Origin: Streptomyces sp. H39-S7
GTDB lineage: Bacteria; Actinomycetota; Actinomycetes; Streptomycetales; Streptomycetaceae
Assembly: GCF_027158205.1 (NCBI RefSeq)
Contig: NZ_JAPVLU010000010.1
Location: 1 to 64,000, forward strand
Direction: 5' to 3'
DNA length: 64,000 bases
Notes under the pieces: generated by a model
What the model was told of the DNA's origin: nothing
Databases searched by the model: none
What the model saw: only the letters and a program-made list of their open reading frames with translations
Program-made: the position numbers and the translations under genes
Part shown: positions 1 through 7,048 of the stretch, piece after piece
Layout: each line of letters opens with the position of its first letter
How positions within the stretch are numbered: position 1 is the stretch's first letter

Positions 1-1186
1 ATGTGGTGGGGGGTGTGGTGGTGGGGGCCGGGGGTGTTGTGGTGGGCGCTGTGGTCGTCGTCGAGTGTGTGGGGGTCGGGGTCGGCGACGTGGAGTGGGT
101 GGTCGAGGGGTGCGGCGACGGGGTGGACGAGTGCGTGGTGGGGGCGCTGGTCGGGGGCTTCGTCAGGGTGTCCGTGGCGCCCGTCTCGCCCCTCGGGCGG
201 TTGAACCACTCTTCTTTCTGCGCGTCGTAGAGGACGAAGACGTCGACGTCCTCCGACGCGTCCTCCACGGTCACGACCTTGGACGAGTCGTACGAAGGCC
301 ATGCCTGGCCCGTCGTCTGCGCGGACTGCGCGGGTGCCGTCGGCGGCTGGAGCGGGTTGCCGCAGGCGCAGCGCACGCGCGGCTCGCCGTGGTCGCCGAC
401 CAGGACGGCGGTGCCGGCCTGCAGCACCGACTGGAAGGCGGTGGCCTTGCCGTTCTTGAAGCCGTGGTTGGTGACGCTGATGTCCGTGCGCAGCTGTACC
501 GGCGTCAGGGAGCGTAGGTAGGCGGGGATCTCGGACGGCTCGATGCCTTGGACGCCGGCGAAGGCCTGGGCCTTCGCCGAGTCTCCCGTCAGGAAGTCGA
601 TCTGCTGTTCGACATCGCAGCTCGCTGATTTGAACGTGCCGCCGTACAGGCCGGGCGACGAGCCCGGCGCGGTGCTGCCGTCCGCGTCGCTGGAGAGCCC
701 GCTGGGCAGCGGGCTCGGGGAGGCGGGCTCGGAGGAGTCCTTCGCCGTGGACTGGGTGAACGGGTCGGGGCCCGTGGCGCCCGCCGGCTGGAGGAGCACC
801 TCGGTGCCCGGACTGGCGGAACCGCCGCTCGTGACGTCGGACTTCTTGTCGTCCGGCCGGGTGAGGAAGACGACCAGGGCCACGGCCGCGACCAGGACGA
901 GCGCGATGAGGGCGACCCGGGGCGCGGACCGCCACCAGGGCCGGTGGTCGTCCGGGCCGCCGGGGTGCGCCCCGCTCCCGTCGTCGCCCCCGCCGCCGCC
1001 TCCTCCGCCTCCGCCGCCCCGGTCCTCGCCGCTGCCGTCCCCGGGGCCGCCCGGCGTGCCGCCCTGGCCCGACGGGGTGGGGGACTGCTGGGGCATGGCC
1101 TGCGTCGGGTCCGACGGGCGCGGGGTGGCGAGGGGGCCCGACGGCGGTCCGGTCGGGTGGCTGTCGGGGGGCGGGGCAGATGTCAC
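1..1186 (-). CDS. DUF6777-like membrane-anchored protein, 3' end cut by window edge
   Basis: The gene reads leftward and runs off the window, so only about 395 codons are visible and the stop is not seen. The GTG start at 1186 follows a GGAAGAGGG ribosome-binding site. The protein has a long Pro/Ser/Gly-rich cytoplasmic part with a run of glycines, one membrane helix at about residues 85-110 (VALIALVLVAAVALVVFL), then an extracellular domain with GLYGG, SCDV, TNHGF and VRCACGNPL motifs, and finally a Thr/Pro-rich tail that continues past the edge. This layout and these motifs match my recollection of the actinobacterial DUF6777 family. The biochemical role is unknown. It diverges from the streptophobe gene with 139 bp between starts, so the two may share a control region. 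The Thr/Pro tail may span the cell wall; that part is inference. Confidence 0.72.
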   Translation of the reverse strand, partial: MTSAPPPDSHPTGPPSGPLATPRPSDPTQAMPQQSPTPSGQGGTPGGPGDGSGEDRGGGGGGGGGGGDDGSGAHPGGPDDHRPWWRSAPRVALIALVLVAAVALVVFLTRPDDKKSDVTSGGSASPGTEVLLQPAGATGPDPFTQSTAKDSSEPASPSPLPSGLSSDADGSTAPGSSPGLYGGTFKSASCDVEQQIDFLTGDSAKAQAFAGVQGIEPSEIPAYLRSLTPVQLRTDISVTNHGFKNGKATAFQSVLQAGTAVLVGDHGEPRVRCACGNPLQPPTAPAQSAQTTGQAWPSYDSSKVVTVEDASEDVDVFVLYDAQKEEWFNRPRGETGATDTLTKPPTSAPTTHSSTPSPHPSTTHSTSPTPTPTHSTTTTAPTTTPPAPTTTPPTT

Positions 1187-1325
1187 GAGTCCCTCTTCCA
1201 GCGCGCGGATCGTCCGCCGCAATGAGAAATTTGCCCGGTAATCATCGCTTTCGGGTCCATTGTGTGTTCGGGTGCACTGTCGCCCGCAAGTTCTGCAGAG
1301 CCTCCGTTCTCCGGCAGGAGCCAGC

Positions 1326-2624
1326 GTGAGTCAGCCGCGAAGCCCCGTTCCCCCCGCCCTGCGGGCCTGGGGGGAGGCCCTTGCCACCGTTGTGGCGGGG
1401 ACCGCCGTCATGCTCGTCGTGGCCGCACTCGGCCTCTGGGCCGCGGGCGCGGGCGGCCTGCCCGGGGGTGCGTTCCCCCGGGTGGTCGTGGCCGTGGTCG
1501 TCATGGCGGTCGGCGGCTCGGTCGCCCTCTCCGGCGACGCCGGGTTCATCGCCCAGACGGGCGCCGCCATCGACGTCATCCCGCTGTCGGTGACGCTGGC
1601 CGGCTCCCTCGTGACCGCGGCCGTCTTCCTGCGGCCGCTGCGCGAAAGAGCGGTGACCGACGTGCGGGAACTGCTCGGCCGCGTCGCCCGGACGGCCGTG
1701 CTCTGGCTGCTGCTGCTCGTGCTGCTCGCCGTCGCCGCCCGTCACACCTTCACCATCCCGGTCGGCAGCGGCATCGAGCAGGACCTCGGCGAGGCGCTCG
1801 GCGCGACGCCCCGGATCGGGTTCCGCACGGACGTTCCGCCCACCCTCGGATTCGGCCTCCTGTGGGTGCTGGCCGTGCTCGCGCTCGCCTTCCTCGTCTC
1901 CCGGAAGGCGCCACTGCCCTCCCGGCTGCTGCACTTCCAGAACTCCGTCCGGCCGCCCGCCTTCGCGATGCTGCTGGTACTGCTCGGCTATGTCGTGATC
2001 GGCCTGATCGCCGGGCTGGTCGTCCTGGTCACGCAGGGCCATCCGGCTGAGACCCTCGCCGTCCTGCTCCTCGGACTGCCGAACCTGGTCTGGATCGCGC
2101 TGGGCGTCGGCATGGGCGGAACGTGGGAGGGCCACGTGGACCAGGCCATCGGGCTGCCCATGCCGCACGTGCTCGACGAGGTGCTGCGCAACCGGGGCGC
2201 GGACCGGACCCTCGACGTGAGCTCGATCGCGCAGTACGACGGCCGGGCCTGGCTCCTGGTGGCCGTGGCCGCCGTGGCGCTGCTCACCGCCGCCTTCGTC
2301 GCGGCGGTGCGTTCCCCGGTCCGGACGCCGGCGTGGCGGCACGCCCTGGAGATGGCCGCGGCCGCGGCCGTCTCGCTGCTCATCGTCGGACTGACCACGC
2401 GGATCTCCGCGCGCTACGGCCTGTCGCTGATCGGCATCGGAGACCTCGGCGGCGGTCTGGGCGGCGAGGTCTCCCTGGAACCGCGCCTCTTCCTGCTGGT
2501 CGCGGTGGCGGCGCTGTGGGGGCTGGTCACCGGGTACCTCGGCAGCCTGCTCGCCCGGCGCGTACGCCACCGGCCGGGCGACGTACGGGACGCGGACTCG
2601 CGGCCCCAGGACGGCGGAAGGTGA
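1326..2624 (+). CDS. streptophobe family multi-pass membrane protein
   Basis: This 432-residue integral membrane protein is strongly hydrophobic from about residue 15, with roughly ten predicted helices (for example VVAGTAVMLVVAALGLWAAG, then segments near residues 60-80, 120-140, 180-200, 215-240, 250-275, 325-345 and 390-410). It has no enzyme motif that I recognise. The pattern of an N-terminal SQPRSP, a conserved FRTDVPPTLGFGLLW stretch and a short charged tail fits the Streptomyces 'streptophobe' family, whose function is unknown. GTG 1326 is preferred over the TTG at 1260 because GCAGGAG lies 5-11 bases upstream of it. The gene converges on the Ser/Thr kinase gene and diverges from the DUF6777 gene. 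This set commonly clusters with kinase and FHA genes, which suggests a role linked to envelope signalling. Confidence 0.8.
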   Translation: MSQPRSPVPPALRAWGEALATVVAGTAVMLVVAALGLWAAGAGGLPGGAFPRVVVAVVVMAVGGSVALSGDAGFIAQTGAAIDVIPLSVTLAGSLVTAAVFLRPLRERAVTDVRELLGRVARTAVLWLLLLVLLAVAARHTFTIPVGSGIEQDLGEALGATPRIGFRTDVPPTLGFGLLWVLAVLALAFLVSRKAPLPSRLLHFQNSVRPPAFAMLLVLLGYVVIGLIAGLVVLVTQGHPAETLAVLLLGLPNLVWIALGVGMGGTWEGHVDQAIGLPMPHVLDEVLRNRGADRTLDVSSIAQYDGRAWLLVAVAAVALLTAAFVAAVRSPVRTPAWRHALEMAAAAAVSLLIVGLTTRISARYGLSLIGIGDLGGGLGGEVSLEPRLFLLVAVAALWGLVTGYLGSLLARRVRHRPGDVRDADSRPQDGGR

Positions 2625-2653
2625 GCGTCAGCCCGTACGGCCGGCCGTGAGCG

Positions 2654-3703
2654 TCAGCTCGGGCGGGCCGGGAACACCGGCGCGGCCCAGTTCGGCGGGG
2701 GCGGGGGAGCCGCGGTCCGCTGCCGCGACCCGTCCGTACCCGCGCCCGTGCCCGTACCCGCACCGCTGCCCGGGCCGGGGCTCACCCGGGTGGCGGCATG
2801 CTCGGCCGGCGGACTCCCCGCCATACCCGGCCGGCCGCTCCGGCCGGCGGTCCGCAGCGCCGTGACGAACCCCCGGCACGTCTCGTAACGGTTGTCGGGA
2901 GCCTTCGCCAGGGCCTTGCCCAACACCGCGTCGACGGCCTGCGGCAGGCCGCGGCGCACCGCGGACAGGGCCGGCGGCGAATCGTACTGGTGAGCCCAGA
3001 GCAGGGCCATGTCGTCGTCGCGCCGGAACGGCGGCGCCCCGGTCAGCATCTCGAAGACGACACAGGCCAGGCTGTAGACATCGCACCGGCCGTCCACCGG
3101 CCGCCCCGAGATCTGCTCGGGCGCCACGTAGTCCAGCGTTCCCACGAACTGCCCGACGCTGGTGAAGCCCGTCAGCGACAGTGACTTCTTCGTCAGGCCG
3201 AAGTCGGTCAGGTAGGCGTGCTCCGGACGATCGCTGTCGGTCCCCTCGGCCAACAGGATGTTGCCGGGCTTGACGTCCCGGTGCACGAGGTCGTGCGCGT
3301 GCGCGGCGTCCAGCGCCGAGGCGACCTGGAGGGCCACCCGGCAGGTCGCCTCGAGGGTCAGCGTCCCCTCACGGTCGAGCAGGGCCCGCAGGTCACTGCC
3401 CTCGACGTAGCGCATGGCGATGTAGAGAACGCCGTCCTTCTCACCGGCCTCGAAGATCGGCACGATGTGCGGGTGGTCGATGGCCGCCGCCACCCGCGAC
3501 TCATGGGCGAACCGCTTGCGGAAGTTGTCGTTGCGGGCGAGTTCGGGGGCCAGCACCTTCACGGCCACGGTCCGGCCGAGCCGCAGGTCCCGCGCCCGGT
3601 AGACGACGGCCATGCCGCCGCGGCCGATCTCGTCCTCCAGTTGGTACTCCGCGATCCGGTGGCCGCGCAGTCCGGAGTCGGGCGACGGCTCCCGGCTGCT
3701 CAC
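2654..3703 (-). CDS. Hanks-type serine/threonine protein kinase
   Basis: The 349-residue protein carries a complete eukaryote-like kinase domain at about residues 15-280. Visible motifs are the glycine loop GRGGMAVVYRA, the ATP-binding lysine in VAVKVL, the catalytic HRDVKPGN, the metal-binding DFG, and APE in YVAPEQ. A Pro/Gly/Thr-rich tail of about 70 residues follows. No transmembrane helix or PASTA sensor is present, so it is probably cytoplasmic. Its ATG overlaps the stop of the upstream 238-residue gene by four bases, indicating translational coupling in an operon headed by the double-FHA ABC transporter. Because FHA domains bind phosphothreonine, the transporter is the obvious candidate substrate, as for Mycobacterium PknF and Rv1747. 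That link is an inference. Confidence 0.93.
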   Translation of the reverse strand: MSSREPSPDSGLRGHRIAEYQLEDEIGRGGMAVVYRARDLRLGRTVAVKVLAPELARNDNFRKRFAHESRVAAAIDHPHIVPIFEAGEKDGVLYIAMRYVEGSDLRALLDREGTLTLEATCRVALQVASALDAAHAHDLVHRDVKPGNILLAEGTDSDRPEHAYLTDFGLTKKSLSLTGFTSVGQFVGTLDYVAPEQISGRPVDGRCDVYSLACVVFEMLTGAPPFRRDDDMALLWAHQYDSPPALSAVRRGLPQAVDAVLGKALAKAPDNRYETCRGFVTALRTAGRSGRPGMAGSPPAEHAATRVSPGPGSGAGTGTGAGTDGSRQRTAAPPPPPNWAAPVFPARPS

Positions 3704-4416
3704 CGGGGCTCACCGAACCGCGTCGGCGGGTGCTCCGCCGGAGGGACGACGCGGGTCTTCCCGGCGACGGGCGTCTCGTCGACGGACCGGGGCGCGTCGC
3801 CGGCCTCGGGCCCATCGACGACGCGGGTCTCACCGGCGCCGGCGACCGCCCCACCGACCGCCTCACCGGGCGGAACGGGCGGATCCTCGGGCGGAACCTC
3901 CGGGGCCGCCCCGTCGCCACCTCCCGCCGACGGCCGCTGCGCGGCGGCGAACGTCCGCAGCGACACCCCGTCGCAGTAGCACCACCGCTCGTGCCGCGCG
4001 TCGTAGAGCCAGACCGCCTCGCCGTCCACGACGACGCCGACCCGCATGCCCCGCGTGCGCTCCCGGAACTCCTCGCCGTCCAGTTGCCCGGCGGCCAGTT
4101 CCTCCACCAGCCGCCGGTAGCGGCCCACCTCGGCCTCGACGGTGGCCAGCAGCGGCCGGGGATCGGCGGTCCGGGCGGACGGCTGCCCGGCGGCGGGCGG
4201 TCCGTGCGGGACGGACAGCAGCAGCCGGCCGTCCACCCACGCCGACCACCCGTTGGAGCACAGCGCCAGCGCCCAGTCCCCGCGGCGGTCGACGACCTGG
4301 ACCGGCAGCAGCGGGTCGAGCGGGCCGCTCGGCTGCGTCGCGTCCGGTGCCGACCACGTCATCAGGCCTTCCGGCGGGACGACATGGGTGGGGAGGAAGT
4401 CGGGAGCGACGGTCAC
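3700..4416 (-). CDS. hypothetical protein between kinase and FHA-ABC transporter
   Basis: I do not recognise this 238-residue protein. It is soluble, without signal peptide or membrane helix. The first 70 residues contain an SH3-like beta pattern (VQVVDRRGDWALALCSNGWSAWVDGRLL). A predicted helix at about residues 95-125 (LLATVEAEVGRYRRLVEEL, then GEEFRER) follows, then a second beta-rich patch ending WLYDARHERWCYCDG, and a low-complexity Pro/Glu/Ala tail with two TRVV motifs resembling phosphorylatable threonine sites. It sits in the middle of the FHA-ABC / kinase operon and its stop overlaps the kinase start. A role as adaptor or kinase substrate is a reasonable guess, but nothing in the sequence proves it. 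Confidence 0.7.
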   Translation of the reverse strand: MTVAPDFLPTHVVPPEGLMTWSAPDATQPSGPLDPLLPVQVVDRRGDWALALCSNGWSAWVDGRLLLSVPHGPPAAGQPSARTADPRPLLATVEAEVGRYRRLVEELAAGQLDGEEFRERTRGMRVGVVVDGEAVWLYDARHERWCYCDGVSLRTFAAAQRPSAGGGDGAAPEVPPEDPPVPPGEAVGGAVAGAGETRVVDGPEAGDAPRSVDETPVAGKTRVVPPAEHPPTRFGEPR

Positions 4417-4455
4417 GGGCAGCTCCTCCGAGCCGAAGTGCGGATGAGTCGGGCG

Positions 4456-4500
4456 AGGTGGGCACGGGTGAGGTGGGCGCGGGCCAGGTGGGCGCGGGCG
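4456..4500. repeat. three tandem 15-bp repeats
   Basis: Three head-to-tail copies of AGGTGGGCRCGGGYS occupy 4456-4470, 4471-4485 and 4486-4500. The third ends exactly against the stop codon of the FHA-ABC gene. The unit is a multiple of three, and the tract lies in the 84-bp gap before the next gene of the operon. Confidence 0.85.
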
Positions 4501-6852
4501 CTACTTCCGCATGATCGCGGGTTCGTGGCGCCGCAGCAGCCTGGCGACCAGGAACCCCAGTACGGCCGAGAGCACGACCAGCATGCCCATGTTCAGCAGC
4601 CAGACCCCGGCCGAGTGCTGGAACAGCGGATCCGAGGTGAGTTCCTGCGGCACGATCCGGTGCAGGCCGACGGTTCCCGCCATGGCGCCCAGTGCCCATC
4701 GGGAGGGCACCAGCCACGACAGCTGCTCCAGTCCGGGTACGCCGTTCAGCTTGAGCAGCGCACCGCAGAACACGACCTGCACGATCGCGAGGAGGACCAG
4801 CAGCGGCATGGTGACCTCCTCCTTCCGCACGAGCGCGGACACGAACAGGCCCAGCATCATGGCGGTGAAGGCCAGCAGTGCCACGGCGAGGGTGATCTCG
4901 ATGAGCGGTGGCAGGAACACCCCTTTGCCGTCGGGGGCGTTCAGGTCCACGCCGAACAGCCCGACCATGGTGAGCACCACGGCCTGCACCACGGTGATCA
5001 CCCCGAGCACCACCACCTTGGACATCAGATACGCGGACCGGGAGAGCCCGACCGCCCGTTCCCGCTGGTAGATCACCCGTTCCTTGACGAGCTCGCGCAC
5101 GGCGTTGGCGGCGCCGGTCAGCACGGCGCCGACGCAGAGGATCAGCAGCCCGTTCAGCGCCGTCTCCTGGGTGAGCTTGCTGCCGGCCAGGGCGTGCGCC
5201 ATCGCCCCCATCACGAACGGGAGGGCCACCATGATGATCAGGAACGTCCGGTCGGCCGTCAGCGCCGCCGTGTACCGCCGGACGAGGGTGCGCAGTTGCG
5301 CGCCCCAGCTCTGCGGCTTCGGCGGGGCGACGGGGACCCGCGCGGGGCCGGGGATGTGCTGGGGCTGCCGGGACTCCGTCGAGATGTACCGCCGGTGCAG
5401 CGGCGACGCGCGGTACTGGCCCGACCAGTCGCGATCCCCGTCGTTCTCGAACGCCTCGAAGGCCTCCGGCCACTGTGCGAACCCGAAGTACTCCAGCGCG
5501 TCGTCCGGCGGACCGTAGTAGGCGATCTTCCCGCCCGGCGCGAGCACCAGCAGCCGGTCGCAGACGTCCAGGCTCAGCACGCTGTGGGTGACCACGATGA
5601 CGGTGCGGCCGTCGTCCGCCAGGCCGCGCAGCATGTGCATCACCGAACGGTCCATGCCCGGGTCGAGACCGGAGGTCGGCTCGTCGAGGAAGAGCAGGGA
5701 CGGTTTGGTCAGCAGTTCCAGGGCCACGCTCACCCGCTTGCGCTGCCCGCCGGAGAGGCTGTGGATGGGCTGGCCGGCCCGCTCGACGAGTCCCAGCTCG
5801 CGGATGACCTCGTCGACGCGGGCCCGGCGCTCCGCCTTGGCGGTGTCCTCGGGGAAGCGCAGTTCCGCCGCGTAGCCGAGGGCCCGCCGCACGGTCAGCT
5901 GCGAGTGCAGGATGTCGTCCTGCGGTACGAGGCCGATCCGCTGGCGCAGTTCGGCGTAGTCCCGGTACAGGTCACGGCCGTCGTAGAGGACGGTGCCCTC
6001 GTCCGCGGGGCGCTGCCCGGTCAGCGCGTTGAGCAGCGTCGACTTGCCCGCGCCGCTCGGGCCGACCACGGCGAGCAGGCATTTCTCGCCGACCGGGAAG
6101 GAGACGCCGTCCAGCAGCGTCCGGCGGCCCTTGTCGATCCGTACCGCCAGGTCCTGCACGTCCAGCGAGACCTCGCCGGTGTCGACGAACTCCTGCAGTT
6201 CGTCACCGACGAGGCAGAAGGCGGAGTGGCCGATGCCGACGATGTCTCCGGGGATCATCGGGGCGCGGCTCACCGGCTGGCCGTTGAGGTAGGTGCCGTT
6301 GTGGCTGCCCAGGTCGACGATCTCGTAGCCGTCGGGCCCCGCCCGCAGCTCGGCGTGCCGGCGCGACACCACCAGCTCGTCGACGATCAGGTCGTTGTCG
6401 GGTTCGCGGCCGATCCGCACCGTACGGGCCGCGGAGGGCAGCGGCCGCACGGAACTCGGCCGGCGGAAGGTGCTGGTGGCGGCGGGATGCGAGACGGCCG
6501 ACGGCCGCCGGACCTCCGTCGGGGGCGCCGCCCTCGACCTGCTGAGGACCGCGCGCGGCCCGTCGTCCGCGTCGCCGAACCGGATCACGCTGCCGGGGCC
6601 GACGGAGGAGTGCCGCACCCGCCGGCCGTCGGCGTACGTGCCGTTGGTGCTTCTGTCGTCGTCGAGCGTCCAGTGGTCGGCGTCGGGCCGCAGGACCGCG
6701 TGGTGCCAGGAGACGCGGTCGTCGCTGAGCACGACATCGCTCAGTGGATCGCGTCCGATGCGGTAGGACCTGCTCGGTTCCATCACCAGGATGTCGCCGT
6801 CCGCTTCGACGACGAGCTCCGGCGGGATGGGAGTGACCGGTCGGTCTTCCAT
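4501..6852 (-). CDS. double-FHA ABC transporter (ATPase and permease in one chain)
   Basis: This 783-residue protein combines two forkhead-associated domains, an ABC ATPase and an ABC-2 type permease. FHA1 is at about residues 25-95 (YRIGRDPLSDVVL, SWHHA, STNGTY). FHA2 is at 145-215 (VRIGREPDNDLIV, SRRHA, SHNGTY). The ATPase follows, with Walker A GPSGAGKST at 264-272, signature LSGGQRKR and Walker B LLFLDEPTSGLD. About six membrane helices follow from residue 540. The order matches Mycobacterium Rv1747, an exporter controlled by the kinase PknF. The Ser/Thr-rich linker between the FHA domains (about 108-140) is a likely phosphorylation target. It is the first gene of an operon that ends in a Ser/Thr kinase. 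The exported substrate is unknown. Confidence 0.92.
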   Translation of the reverse strand: MEDRPVTPIPPELVVEADGDILVMEPSRSYRIGRDPLSDVVLSDDRVSWHHAVLRPDADHWTLDDDRSTNGTYADGRRVRHSSVGPGSVIRFGDADDGPRAVLSRSRAAPPTEVRRPSAVSHPAATSTFRRPSSVRPLPSAARTVRIGREPDNDLIVDELVVSRRHAELRAGPDGYEIVDLGSHNGTYLNGQPVSRAPMIPGDIVGIGHSAFCLVGDELQEFVDTGEVSLDVQDLAVRIDKGRRTLLDGVSFPVGEKCLLAVVGPSGAGKSTLLNALTGQRPADEGTVLYDGRDLYRDYAELRQRIGLVPQDDILHSQLTVRRALGYAAELRFPEDTAKAERRARVDEVIRELGLVERAGQPIHSLSGGQRKRVSVALELLTKPSLLFLDEPTSGLDPGMDRSVMHMLRGLADDGRTVIVVTHSVLSLDVCDRLLVLAPGGKIAYYGPPDDALEYFGFAQWPEAFEAFENDGDRDWSGQYRASPLHRRYISTESRQPQHIPGPARVPVAPPKPQSWGAQLRTLVRRYTAALTADRTFLIIMVALPFVMGAMAHALAGSKLTQETALNGLLILCVGAVLTGAANAVRELVKERVIYQRERAVGLSRSAYLMSKVVVLGVITVVQAVVLTMVGLFGVDLNAPDGKGVFLPPLIEITLAVALLAFTAMMLGLFVSALVRKEEVTMPLLVLLAIVQVVFCGALLKLNGVPGLEQLSWLVPSRWALGAMAGTVGLHRIVPQELTSDPLFQHSAGVWLLNMGMLVVLSAVLGFLVARLLRRHEPAIMRK

Positions 6853-7048
6853 GGCCCAATTTTATGGCGGTGGGCCGGGCCCCGCGCGTCGGGCGCCCGT
6901 CCCGGCCCCGGCCAAGGATTTCCGGCCGGTGACCGCGCTGATCACCGACGGGTCAGTGGTCTGCCGCCGGCTGAGGCGTGGTGCCGGGAAGCGAATACCG
7001 CTGCGTATCCTCGGATGCCGGAGCGATGCGGATCATGGAGGTGTTCAG

